This document shows, piece by piece, positions 54,002-62,632 of a stretch of 64,000 nt of DNA; within the stretch, counting starts at the first letter, position 1; every line of letters begins with the position of its first letter. The DNA is taken from contig NZ_CP033831.1 in assembly GCF_003812745.1 (NCBI RefSeq), positions 2,790,001 to 2,854,000 of the forward strand. Reading direction: 5' to 3'. The position numbers were made by a program, and so were the translations under genes. Below the pieces are notes generated by a model. That model made no database searches and was not told the origin of the DNA. It saw only the letters and a program-made list of their open reading frames with translations. Source of the stretch: Serratia sp. FDAARGOS_506. GTDB taxonomy: Bacteria; Pseudomonadota; Gammaproteobacteria; Enterobacterales; Enterobacteriaceae.

Positions 54002-54104
54002 TGTTCGCCTGTTGTGAAAACGGATTTTTACTATACACCAGGCTGCGCGGGGATGAAGTATGATGTTCAGTCAAAGAGGAGGGACACGGGGCGGAGAAAA
54101 CACG

Positions 54105-54524
54105 ATGGATCAGACATTTGGCGGGGCCAAGATCGCGCTGCTGTGCGACGATCGCTTGTTGGTTTACCAACGGGACGACAAGCCGGGTATTCCATGGCCC
54201 GGCCTGTGGGATCTGCCCGGCGGCGGGCGGGAAAACGGCGAAACGCCGCTGCAGTGCGTGCAGCGGGAAACGCAGGAGGAATTCGGCGTGGCGATCGCCG
54301 AATGCCAGGTGACCTGGCGGCGACGCTATGACGGCATTCTGCCTGGCTACCCGCCGACCTGGTTTATGGTCGGCGAGATCACCCCGGCGCAGATCGCCGC
54401 CATTCGCTTCGGCGATGAAGGCCAGCGCTGGCAAATGATGCCGGTGGCGCAGTTTATTCATCATCCGCAGGGCATCGAACATCTGCGCCGCCGGGTGGCC
54501 GAGTTTTTGCTTCAGTCCGTCTGA
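54105..54524 (+). CDS. NUDIX hydrolase
   Basis: 139 residues from ATG 54105 with GGAG upstream; the frame is open for 15 further codons. The Nudix box is complete (GGGRENGETPLQCVQRE, then TQEEFG). The protein has a WPGLWDLPGGG strand, like 8-oxo-dGTP or nucleoside-diphosphate-X hydrolases. Substrate unknown. Its 3' end overlaps the converging MocR gene by 13 bp. Confidence 0.88.
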   Translation: MDQTFGGAKIALLCDDRLLVYQRDDKPGIPWPGLWDLPGGGRENGETPLQCVQRETQEEFGVAIAECQVTWRRRYDGILPGYPPTWFMVGEITPAQIAAIRFGDEGQRWQMMPVAQFIHHPQGIEHLRRRVAEFLLQSV

Positions 54525-55951
54525 GGTTGCAGCGCGTTGCTCGGCATCAGCTGCTGGATGGTGGCGCCGACCCGCTGCACCGCTTGTTCGATCTCCGTCG
54601 TCAGCTTCGGCGCATAGTTGATGCGCAGGCAGTTACGGTATTTGCCGGCGGCAGAAAAAATGCTGCCGACGGCGATCTGCACGCCCTGCGGCTCGAGATG
54701 GCGGTTCAGCCGCAGGGTGTCGAACGCCTCATCCAGTTCGATCCACAGCATAAAGCCGCCGCGCGGCCGGCTGACGCGGGTGCCGGCCGGGAAGTGCTTC
54801 AGGATAAGCTCGGTCATGCGGTCGCGGTTCTGCTGGTAGCGGGCGCGCATGCGCCGCAGGTGCTGCAGATAGTGCCCGCTGCGGATAAATTCTGCGATCG
54901 CCAGCTGCGGCTGGGTAGCGGTGGCACCGGAGCCGATGAACTTCATGTGCAGCACCCGCTCCAGGTAGCGGCCGGGCGCGATCCAGCCCACCCGCAGCCC
55001 CGGCGCCAGCGTTTTGGAAAACGAGCTGCACAGCAGCACGCGGCCGTCTTCGTCGAACGACTTGATGGTGCGTGGCCGCGGGTAGTGATAGGCGATGTCG
55101 CCGTAGACGTCGTCTTCGATGATTGCCGCATCGTGGCGCTGCGCCAGCGTCAGCAGCCGCTGTTTGTGGGCGTCGGGCATGATGTAGCCCAGCGGATTAT
55201 TGCAGTTGGGCGTCAGCAGGATGGCCTTGACCGGCCACTGTTCCAGCGCCATCTCCAGCGCCGCCAGGCTGACGCCGGTGAGCGGATCGGTGGGGATTTC
55301 CAGCGCCTTGATACCCAGGCCCTTCAGCGTCTGCATGGTGCCGTGGAAGCAGGGCGAGTCGACTGCCACGATGTCGCCGGGTTGGCAAACGGCGCGCAGC
55401 CCGGCGGAGATCGCTTCCTGGCAGCCGGTGGTGATTAGCAACTGTTCGGGGCCGATTTGGCAACCGGAATCCAGCAGCAGGCGGGCAACCTGCTCGCGCA
55501 GCGCGGCCACGCCCTGAATGCTGTCGTAATACAGGCTGCGCAGGTCGCCGTGGCGGGCGGCATTGCGCAGAGCGACGATCAGCGGCTTCATCGTCGGCTC
55601 GGCGATATCCGGCATGCCGCGCCCCAGCTGGATCAGGCCCTCGCGCGGCCGGCTGCGCACCAGCTCCAGCACCTGCTCCCATTGCGAAATGTCCACCGGC
55701 CGCTGCACCGGCGCCGTCATGGCGGGCAGTTCGGCCTGCGCGCGCTGCGTATGCACGAAGTAGCCCGACTTTGGCCGCGCTTCCACCAGGCGCTGTTCCT
55801 CCAGCAGCCGGTAGGCTTGCTGCACCGTGCTGATGCTGACGCCGTGCTCCTGGCTCAGCGCGCGCACCGAAGGCAGGCGATGGCCGGCCGGATACAGCCC
55901 TTGCTGAATGCGTTGGCTGAGAATGGCGGCCAGCGTTGCGTAGCGTGTCAT
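54512..55951 (-). CDS. MocR-type regulator (GntR HTH fused to PLP aminotransferase fold)
   Basis: 479 residues from ATG 55951 with GAGAGG upstream; the longer open frame up to 56164 would add an unlikely N-terminus. GntR winged HTH (ILSQRIQQGLYPAGHRLPSVRALSQEHGVSISTVQQAYRLLEEQRLVE), then a fold-type I aminotransferase domain (about 90-479) with the PLP lysine in SSFSKTLAPGLRVGW. Similar in plan to E. coli YdcR. A palindrome AGAGGCCTCT (55954-55963) lies on the ribosome site. It is divergent from DUF1127-GST, probable targets. Confidence 0.9.
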   Translation of the reverse strand: MTRYATLAAILSQRIQQGLYPAGHRLPSVRALSQEHGVSISTVQQAYRLLEEQRLVEARPKSGYFVHTQRAQAELPAMTAPVQRPVDISQWEQVLELVRSRPREGLIQLGRGMPDIAEPTMKPLIVALRNAARHGDLRSLYYDSIQGVAALREQVARLLLDSGCQIGPEQLLITTGCQEAISAGLRAVCQPGDIVAVDSPCFHGTMQTLKGLGIKALEIPTDPLTGVSLAALEMALEQWPVKAILLTPNCNNPLGYIMPDAHKQRLLTLAQRHDAAIIEDDVYGDIAYHYPRPRTIKSFDEDGRVLLCSSFSKTLAPGLRVGWIAPGRYLERVLHMKFIGSGATATQPQLAIAEFIRSGHYLQHLRRMRARYQQNRDRMTELILKHFPAGTRVSRPRGGFMLWIELDEAFDTLRLNRHLEPQGVQIAVGSIFSAAGKYRNCLRINYAPKLTTEIEQAVQRVGATIQQLMPSNALQPQTD

Positions 55952-56131
55952 ACAGAGGCCTCTCATCGGGATAAAGGATTCAAAAACCGGTACAGATGCG
56001 TTCAAAGTAAACCATTCAACGGGTTTTTTGACGTAGCTGTATGAAAAAAATAGCGCCAGCGTGAATCTGTATTGTTTTTCTCTCGGCGAGCATGATGACT
56101 GCAACGTGAAAACATCAGGGAGAATAACAAG

Positions 56132-56314
56132 ATGGCTCTGTTTGCTGGTACGCCGCTGCGGCATTCGGTAGGTTGGTCACGCTGGCGTCTTTATCTGCTG
56201 CGCCACAGAACGAGAAGGGAGTTGTTGCTGTTGAACGACAAACAACTGGCGGATATCGGCCTGACGCGGGCGGATGCCTGGCGGGAAGGGTATAAACCGT
56301 TCTGGAGAGAATAA
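56132..56314 (+). CDS. DUF1127 small protein
   Basis: 60 residues. The C-terminal 40 residues are the DUF1127 domain (RRELLLLNDKQLADIGLTRADAWREGYKPFW). The N-terminal part is basic and tryptophan-containing (SVGWSRWRLYLLRHRTRR). Proteins like this (YjiS-like) bind RNA or affect metabolism in other bacteria. It forms an operon with the GST gene 11 bp downstream and is divergent from the MocR regulator. Confidence 0.88.
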   Translation: MALFAGTPLRHSVGWSRWRLYLLRHRTRRELLLLNDKQLADIGLTRADAWREGYKPFWRE

Positions 56315-56325
56315 AAGGAAAGCGA

Positions 56326-56949
56326 ATGCTGAAACTATTGGGCAAGGCTTCATCGATCAACGTGCGCAAGGTGTTGTGGACCTGCCAGGAGCTGGGGCTG
56401 CCGTTGGCGCGAGAGGACTGGGGCAGCGGCTTTCGCTCCACGCAGGAGCCGGCGTTTCTGGCGCTTAACCCGAACGGCCTGGTGCCGGTGCTAATCGACG
56501 GCGAGCGAGTGCTGTGGGAGTCGAACACCATTTGCCGTTACCTGGTCGGGCGAGAAGGGCGCCGCGATCTGCTGCCGCAGGAACCCGGCGCGCGCGCGGC
56601 GGTGGAGATGTGGATGGATTGGCAGGCCACCGATCTGAACGGCGCCTGGCGCTATGTGTTCATGTCGCGGGTGCGCGGGCATGCAGATTTTCAGGATGCC
56701 GCCCGCCTGGCTGCCGCCGAGTGCGAGTGGAATCGGCTGATGGGGTTGCTGGACAGGCATTTGGCGCAGCATGGCCCTTATGCCGCCGGCTCCGCCTTCA
56801 CGCTGGCGGACGTGGTGCTGGGGCTGTCGCTGAATCGCTGGCTGATGACGCCATTCGAACGGCCGGATTATGCGGCGTTGGCGGCCTATCAGCAGCGCCT
56901 GCTGCAACGCCCCGGCTACGTGCAGCACGGCGCCAACGGCTTAGCTTGA
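56326..56949 (+). CDS. Glutathione S-transferase family protein
   Basis: 207 residues. Thioredoxin-like N-terminal domain (LLGKASSINVRKVLWTCQELGLP; the cis-Pro in GLVPVL; ESNTICRYL for glutathione binding) and all-helical C-terminal domain (about 85-207). The start is ATG 56326 with AAAGGAAAGCG upstream. Substrate unknown. It follows DUF1127, and both are likely controlled by the divergent MocR protein. Confidence 0.88.
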   Translation: MLKLLGKASSINVRKVLWTCQELGLPLAREDWGSGFRSTQEPAFLALNPNGLVPVLIDGERVLWESNTICRYLVGREGRRDLLPQEPGARAAVEMWMDWQATDLNGAWRYVFMSRVRGHADFQDAARLAAAECEWNRLMGLLDRHLAQHGPYAAGSAFTLADVVLGLSLNRWLMTPFERPDYAALAAYQQRLLQRPGYVQHGANGLA

Positions 56950-56978
56950 TATGAAATAAACGGTTCATTTTATCTCGT

Positions 56979-57007
56979 CCGGATACGGTAAACCGTGTCC
57001 GGCTTTC
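56979..57007 (+). terminator. Terminator after the GST gene
   Basis: CCGGATACGG, loop TAAA, CCGTGTCCGG (one U-G pair), followed by CTTTCTT. 30 bp beyond the stop. A good Rho-independent structure, though with an imperfect T run. Confidence 0.75.
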
Positions 57008-57173
57008 TTCGTTGCATCATCCCATCAACGTTTCATGAACGACATCACGAATATGAACTTTATTTTCCCGTGTGCTTGTTATTGAAATTTATATTCCATA
57101 TAAACCCGTTATCAGACGGCGCGTTTCATTGAACGGCGCCTGATTCTACGCAGGATTTCGATCACGGGAGAAA

Positions 57174-58307
57174 ATGATGAAACAGGTACGCGTTGGGTTA
57201 ATCGGCACCGGTTATATCGGGCGTTGTCACGCTATCGCCTATGCGCAGGCCCCCACGGTCTTTCCTCTGAAAGGGGAGCTGGTGCTGGAGATGTTGGCGG
57301 AAGTGACGCCCGAGCTGGCAGCGCAGCGCGCCGGCGAGTTCGGCTTTGCGCGTTCGACCGGCGATTGGCGGCAACTGGTGGCCGATCCGGCGATCGACGT
57401 GGTGGACATCTGCGCCCCCAACTTCTTGCACAAAGAGATGGCGCTTGAGGCGATCCGCCACGGCAAGCACGTGTATTCGGAAAAGCCACTGGCGCTGGAC
57501 GCCGCCGACGCGGCGGAGATGGTGCAGGCCGCCCGCGCCAAGGGCGTGAAAACGCTGGTCGGTTTCAACTACATGAAGAACCCGACCAGCCAGCTGGCGC
57601 GCGAGATCATCGCCAACGGCGAAATCGGCGAAGTGGTGCATTTTTACGGCACCCACAATGAAGATTATCTGGCCGACCCACGCACGCCGCTCGATTGGCA
57701 CTGCCGCCGCGCCAGTGCCGGGCTGGGCGCGCTGGGGGATCTGGCGGCGCACATCGTCAATATGGCGCACTACCTGGTGGGCGATATCGTGGCGGTCTCC
57801 GGCGATATGCAGACCGTTATCAAGCAGCGCCCGGATCCGCAAGACCCGGCGCGCCTGCTGCCGGTGGAAAACGAAGATCAGGCCAGCGCGCTGTTGCGTT
57901 TCGCCGGCGGAGCGATGGGCACCCTGGAAACGTCACGCATCGCCTGCGGGCGCAAGATGGGGCTCACCTATGTGGTCACCGGCACCAAGGGCACGCTGAG
58001 CTATACCCAGGAACGGATGGCGGAGTTAAAGCTGTATCGGCACGATGAACCGGCGGAGCGGCAGGGGTTCAAGACGCTGCTGGTGGGGCCGAAGCACCCG
58101 GACTACGCGGCGTTCTGCATCAGCGCCGGGCACGGCATCGGCTTTAACGATCAGAAGACGGTGGAGATCCGCGATCTGGTCAATGGCATCGCCGCGGGCG
58201 ATCGCATGTGGCCGGACTTTGAAGAAGGCTGGAAGGTGTCTTGCGTGCTGGATGCGATAGCCGCCTCCGCCGAGCAGCGGCGCTGGCTGGATATTAACCG
58301 CGATTGA
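57174..58307 (+). CDS. Gfo/Idh/MocA-family NAD(P)-dependent oxidoreductase
   Basis: 377 residues; ATG 57177 has the better spacing to GGGAG (57166-57170). Rossmann motif VGLIGTGYIGRCHAIAYAQ, then the EKPLALDAADAAEMV motif of the family and the C-terminal alpha/beta domain (LGDLAAHIVNMAHYLVGDIVAVSGDM). It probably acts on a sugar or inositol derivative; the substrate is unknown. It stands alone. The site at 58362 lies just past its stop. Confidence 0.88.
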   Translation: MMKQVRVGLIGTGYIGRCHAIAYAQAPTVFPLKGELVLEMLAEVTPELAAQRAGEFGFARSTGDWRQLVADPAIDVVDICAPNFLHKEMALEAIRHGKHVYSEKPLALDAADAAEMVQAARAKGVKTLVGFNYMKNPTSQLAREIIANGEIGEVVHFYGTHNEDYLADPRTPLDWHCRRASAGLGALGDLAAHIVNMAHYLVGDIVAVSGDMQTVIKQRPDPQDPARLLPVENEDQASALLRFAGGAMGTLETSRIACGRKMGLTYVVTGTKGTLSYTQERMAELKLYRHDEPAERQGFKTLLVGPKHPDYAAFCISAGHGIGFNDQKTVEIRDLVNGIAAGDRMWPDFEEGWKVSCVLDAIAASAEQRRWLDINRD

Positions 58308-58361
58308 AAATGAAATGGCGCTCTCCTGCGGACAGCGCCATTAATTTATTATCTTGCTAGC

Positions 58362-58400
58362 CTGGTAGCTTATTAAGTTAGTTTCCTAATGAGTTGCTGG
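58362..58400. repeat. Second copy of the parA-linked AT-rich site
   Basis: 58362-58384 matches 7365-7387 (parA upstream) at 20 of 23 positions, sharing CTTATTAAGTTA. 58368-58400 matches the inverted repeat region 7574-7606 at 25 of 33 positions. It lies between the converging oxidoreductase and amidohydrolase stops, a position that avoids coding sequence. Confidence 0.6.
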
Positions 58401-58409
58401 GCTGGCAGC

Positions 58410-60278
58410 TTAGAACGAGAAGCACGAACAGCCGAACGCGCCCCAGAAGGCATTCTCGTCCGACACCGGGATGCTGGAGCGGCGCGCAATGTCATGCTGA
58501 TGCGCGTGTACACCGCACGGGCCACAGCATTGGTGCGCCTGGCTCAGCACGCCGACTTTGGCCGCCGCCGGCGGCGCGGAGCGGTAGTGGCCCGGCACCT
58601 GGGTGACCGGCGACCACTCCGGCAGCACCGGCAGCGGCGGTGGCGCCAGCGGCGAGAAGCTGCCGGCAGCGTAAACCACCTTGCCGTCCACCACCGTCAT
58701 CACCGACTCGATGCCTTTGATCTGCTCTTCCGGCACGCTGAAATAGTCCTGCGACAACACCGCCACATCCGCCAGCTGGCCGACCTTGATCTGGCCTTTC
58801 TTGCCCTGTTCGGTGGAGAACCAGGCGCTGCCTTGCGTCCACAGCATCAGCGCCGTTTCGCGATCCAGCCGGGCGCTGTCATCGTACATCGCCATACCGC
58901 CGACGGTGCGGCCGGAGACCAGCCAGTACAGCGCCGTCCAAGGATTGTAGCTGGCGACGCGGGTGGCGTCGGTGCCCAGCCCGACCGGCAGCTCGGCCGC
59001 CAGCATTTTCGCCACCGGTGGCGTATGCTTGGTGGCTTCGATGCCGTAGCGGTCGGCAAAATATTCGCCCTGGAACGCCATGCGGTGCTGCACCGCAATG
59101 CCGCCGCCCAGGGCCTTAACCCGCTCGATATTGCGTTCGGTAATGGTTTCGGCGTGGTCGAACAGCCAGTGCAGCCCGTTGAACGGAATGTCGCGGTTCA
59201 CCTTCTCGAACACGTCCAGCATGCGGCTGATGGATTCGTCATAGGTGGCGTGCAGGCGAAACGGCCAGCGATGTTCGACCAGATGGCGCACTACCCGTTC
59301 CAGCTCGTCTTCGGTGCCCGGCGGCAGATCCGGGCGCGGCTGCAGGAAGTCTTCGAAGTCGGCGGCGGAGAATACCAACATCTCGCCGGCGCCGTTGTGG
59401 CGATAGAAGTCAGTGCCCTGGCCCGGCTTGAGCATGTCGGTCCACAGCTCGAAGTCTTCCAGCTCCTGCTTTGGTCGCTGGGTGAACAGGTTATAGGCGA
59501 TGCGGATGGTCAGCTGCTTTTTCTCGTGCAGCTCGGCGATCACCTGATAATCCTCCGGGTAGTTCTGGAAGCCGCCGCCGGCGTCGATGGCACTGGTGAG
59601 GCCCAGGCGGTTCAGCTCGCGCATAAACTGGCGGGTGGAGTTGACCTGCTGTTCCAGCGGCAGCTTCGGCCCTTTCGCCAGCGTAGCGTACAGGATCATG
59701 GCGTTGGGTTTGGCGATCAGCATGCCGGTCGGATTGCCGTTGGCGTCGCGCTGGATCTCCCCGCCCGGCGGGTTAGGCGTGTCTTTGGTGTAGCCGACCA
59801 CCTTCAGCGCCGCGCGGTTGAGCAGCGCGCGATCGTAGAGGTGCAGAATGAACACCGGCGTGTCCGGCGCCGCCTGGTTGATCTCGTCCAGCGTCGGCAT
59901 GCGGCGCTCGGCGAACTGGAATTCGGTCCAGCCGCCGACCACCCGCACCCACTGCGGGGTCGGCGTGCGCAGCGCCTGTTCTTTCAACATGCGCAGCGCG
60001 TCGGCCAGCGAAGGCACACCTTCCCAGCGCAACTCCAGGTTATAGTTCAGGCCGCCGCGGATCAGGTGCAGGTGCGAGTCGTTGAGGCCCGGAATCGCGG
60101 TGTGGCCGTGCAGATCGATCACCTGGGTTTCCGGCCCGGCGTGCTGCATGACTTCGCCTTCGCTGCCGACCGCCAGAAACTTGCCGTCGCGGATGGCGAC
60201 AGCCTGTGCGGTAGGATTTTGGCGATCGACGGTGTGAAACTTGCCGTTGGTGATGATCAATGAAGCGTGGTGGTTCAT
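58410..60278 (-). CDS. Amidohydrolase (YtcJ/amidohydrolase-3 type) with Cys-rich tail
   Basis: 622 residues. N-terminal strand motif HTAIPGLNDSHLHLIRG (metal-binding HxH), FRLHATYDES, HWLFDHAETI and VGLGTDATRVASYNPW (the Asp motif) give the TIM-barrel metal site. The last 42 residues carry a cysteine-histidine cluster: Cys584, Cys585, Cys588, His591, His593, His595, then Cys617 and Cys619. This tail is beyond the catalytic domain and may bind metal. Substrate unknown. No signal peptide. Confidence 0.85.
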   Translation of the reverse strand: MNHHASLIITNGKFHTVDRQNPTAQAVAIRDGKFLAVGSEGEVMQHAGPETQVIDLHGHTAIPGLNDSHLHLIRGGLNYNLELRWEGVPSLADALRMLKEQALRTPTPQWVRVVGGWTEFQFAERRMPTLDEINQAAPDTPVFILHLYDRALLNRAALKVVGYTKDTPNPPGGEIQRDANGNPTGMLIAKPNAMILYATLAKGPKLPLEQQVNSTRQFMRELNRLGLTSAIDAGGGFQNYPEDYQVIAELHEKKQLTIRIAYNLFTQRPKQELEDFELWTDMLKPGQGTDFYRHNGAGEMLVFSAADFEDFLQPRPDLPPGTEDELERVVRHLVEHRWPFRLHATYDESISRMLDVFEKVNRDIPFNGLHWLFDHAETITERNIERVKALGGGIAVQHRMAFQGEYFADRYGIEATKHTPPVAKMLAAELPVGLGTDATRVASYNPWTALYWLVSGRTVGGMAMYDDSARLDRETALMLWTQGSAWFSTEQGKKGQIKVGQLADVAVLSQDYFSVPEEQIKGIESVMTVVDGKVVYAAGSFSPLAPPPLPVLPEWSPVTQVPGHYRSAPPAAAKVGVLSQAHQCCGPCGVHAHQHDIARRSSIPVSDENAFWGAFGCSCFSF

Positions 60279-60299
60279 AACATTCTCCCGGCGAACCGC

Positions 60300-60845
60300 C
60301 TAGCGGCGGGTCAGCCATTGATGAAAAACGCGAGTCACGATGGGCATCCACAGGTACACCACCAAGGCGACCACGGTGGCGTCATTGAGAAAATGGCCGA
60401 GCAGCGTGCCGTCCAGCTGCGGCACCACCAACCCCCAAAACCAGGGCACCAGATTGGTGGAGGGGAAGATCACCAGCAGGGTGATGATGAACTGCTTCCA
60501 CTGGGGAGGTTGGCTGACGCTGGGGCTGGGTGGGGTAAACCAGAACTCCGCGCCGGGGCGGATCTCGATATGGTCGTTATCCAGCAACAGCGGGGTGACT
60601 TCTTCGATGTATTGCTTGCGCAGCGGCGAGTGGATCCAGCGGTACAGGTTGTCGAGGTTGTCGAAGCGGACCAACACCGTATAGGCCTGTTCGTCGCCGG
60701 AAGGGCGAATCACGTTGACGCCCAAATGGCCGGTGAAGCCTGCGGCATCGGGCATGATGCGGTTCAGCCAGGCCTCATAGGCCTGTTCGTTCCCCGGCGC
60801 CAAACGGTGGGTGATCACCAGCGTGACATGCTGCGGATGGGCCAT
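60300..60845 (-). CDS. ABM-domain protein with C-terminal membrane segments
   Basis: 181 residues from ATG 60845. The N-terminal antibiotic-biosynthesis-monooxygenase fold (about 1-100: VTLVITHRLAPGNEQAYEAWLNRI...YTVLVRFDNLDNLYRWIHS) is followed by two hydrophobic segments (about 118-140 and 152-170), as in YgiN-like fusions of unknown role. It lies 21 bp before the amidohydrolase start, and 48 bp after the YcaC-like stop. The three form one leftward operon. Confidence 0.8.
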   Translation of the reverse strand: MAHPQHVTLVITHRLAPGNEQAYEAWLNRIMPDAAGFTGHLGVNVIRPSGDEQAYTVLVRFDNLDNLYRWIHSPLRKQYIEEVTPLLLDNDHIEIRPGAEFWFTPPSPSVSQPPQWKQFIITLLVIFPSTNLVPWFWGLVVPQLDGTLLGHFLNDATVVALVVYLWMPIVTRVFHQWLTRR

Positions 60846-60893
60846 AATACCGACTCCTGAAAATACCCCGGCGCAGGGCCGGGGCAAAGGGGA

Positions 60894-61538
60894 TTATTTC
60901 ACCGTGCGCGCCGGTGCGTGGTGCACCATGGTGTAAGCGTAGTCGACGCCCATGCCGTACGCGCCGCTGTGTTCGCGCACCAGCGCCATCACCGCGTCGT
61001 AGGTATCTTTGCGCGCCCAGTCGCGCTGGTACTCCAGCAGCACCTGCTGCCAGGTCACCGGCACGGCGCCGGCCTGCACCATGCGGTCGATCGAACGCTC
61101 ATGCGCATCGACGGAGGTGCCGCCGGAGGTGTCGGTGACCACATACACTTCATAACCGGCTTCCAGCGCCATCAGCGCCGGGAAGGTCAGACACACTTCG
61201 GTCCACAGTGCGGAGATCACCAGCTTTTTGCGGCCGGTGGCTTCCACGGCTTTAACGAAGGCCGCGTCTTCCCAGGAGTTCATCGAGGTGCGTTCAATCG
61301 GGGTGATTTCAGGGTGTACCGCCAGCAGTTCCGGCCAGATATAGCCGCTGAAGCTTTCGGTTTCGACCGAGGTGAAAAGGGTTGGCACGTTGAAAATCTT
61401 GCCCGCCTTCGCCAAGCCAACAACGTTGTTTTTCAGTTGCTGACGATCAATATTAGCCACGCCGAAGGCCATTTGCGGTTGATGGTCGATAAAAATCAGT
61501 GCGGAGTTGTCTTTATCAAGTAGTTGAAACTTTGACAT
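60894..61538 (-). CDS. YcaC-like cysteine hydrolase (isochorismatase family)
   Basis: 214 residues. Asp18 (IFIDHQPQMAFG) and catalytic Cys116 (LWTEVCLTFPAL) are in place. The TSMNSWEDAAFVKAVEATGRKKLVISALWTEVC block and SGGTSVDAHERSIDRM make it close to YcaC, an octameric hydrolase of unknown physiological substrate. First gene of the leftward operon with the ABM protein and the amidohydrolase; divergent from a LysR gene. Confidence 0.9.
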   Translation of the reverse strand: MSKFQLLDKDNSALIFIDHQPQMAFGVANIDRQQLKNNVVGLAKAGKIFNVPTLFTSVETESFSGYIWPELLAVHPEITPIERTSMNSWEDAAFVKAVEATGRKKLVISALWTEVCLTFPALMALEAGYEVYVVTDTSGGTSVDAHERSIDRMVQAGAVPVTWQQVLLEYQRDWARKDTYDAVMALVREHSGAYGMGVDYAYTMVHHAPARTVK

Positions 61539-61678
61539 AATTTACCTTCCCAGTGATATTTCGGTTGAACATCTGATGAGTGTAACGCCGATAAAACCCA
61601 TGGTAGGCAGAGGGCGATTTCAAAGATACCGCAGAATTTTTGCCGACTTGTTGAGTTTTTTTATACACGGGAGAAAGC

Positions 61679-62590
61679 ATGAGATTAAACCTGGAAGCGC
61701 TGCTGATTTTGGACGCGCTGGACCGGCACGGATCTTTCGCCGCCGCGGCCGCCGCACTGTTTAAAACCCCTTCGGCGCTCAGCTATATGGTGCAAAAGCT
61801 GGAGAACGATCTCGACATCACCCTGCTGGACCGCTCCGGCCACCGGGCGAAATTCACCGATACCGGCAAGCTGATGCTGGAAAAAGGCCGGGTGCTGCTG
61901 CGGGCGGCACAGGATCTGGAACAGCAGGCGCGTTACGTGGAGAACGGCTGGGAAAGCGAGATCACGCTCGGGATCGACGCCTCCTTCCCGTTTGCCCGCC
62001 TGTTGCCGCTGATCGACGAGTTTTATCGGCAGCATCACCATACCCGGCTGCGTTTCAGCCACGAGGTGCTGGCCGGTTCCTGGGAATCGCTGGTTTACGG
62101 TTGTGCCGACATTATCATCGGCGCCATCTGCGAGCCGCCGTCCCGGGTGGGCTATGCGTTCAGCCGGCTGGGGCAGCTGGATTACGTGTTCGCCGTCGCG
62201 CCGCAGCATCCGTTGGCGGCGCTGCCGGAACCGTTGCCGAAGGACGAAATCCGTCAGCACCGGGCGGTGGTGGTGCGCGACACCTCGCGGGTCAACGCGC
62301 CGCAGAGCCTGAATCTGCTGGAAGAGCAGGATACGCTGACGGTCTTCGGCTTCGACGCCAAGCTGCAGGCGCAATTGGTCGGGTTGGGCTGCGGCTATCT
62401 GCCGCGTTCTCTGGCGGAACCTTACCTGAACAGCGGTGAACTGGTGGCGAAACGCGTTGAATCTGAGCGCTGCAGCGACGTTGCCTATTTCGGCTGGCGG
62501 GAAAGCGCCAGCGGTCTGGCGGCCAAGTGGTGGCGCGAGCGGCTGCAGCGTTATGCGGACGACGGTGAGGCTTACCCGGCGGCGCAGTGA
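61679..62590 (+). CDS. LysR-family regulator, divergent from the YcaC-like operon
   Basis: 303 residues. HTH (EALLILDALDRHGSFAAAAAALFKTPSALSYMVQKLENDL), then the ligand domain (about 92-295) with a FPFARLLPLIDEFYRQHHHTRLRFSHEVL strand-helix unit. The 140-bp divergent region to the YcaC-like gene is the standard arrangement for a LysR regulator and its target, so this operon is its likely target. Confidence 0.88.
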   Translation: MRLNLEALLILDALDRHGSFAAAAAALFKTPSALSYMVQKLENDLDITLLDRSGHRAKFTDTGKLMLEKGRVLLRAAQDLEQQARYVENGWESEITLGIDASFPFARLLPLIDEFYRQHHHTRLRFSHEVLAGSWESLVYGCADIIIGAICEPPSRVGYAFSRLGQLDYVFAVAPQHPLAALPEPLPKDEIRQHRAVVVRDTSRVNAPQSLNLLEEQDTLTVFGFDAKLQAQLVGLGCGYLPRSLAEPYLNSGELVAKRVESERCSDVAYFGWRESASGLAAKWWRERLQRYADDGEAYPAAQ

Positions 62591-62632
62591 GGGCCGCACG
62601 ATAAAGATAAATCCCCAATAAGGACATAGGGA

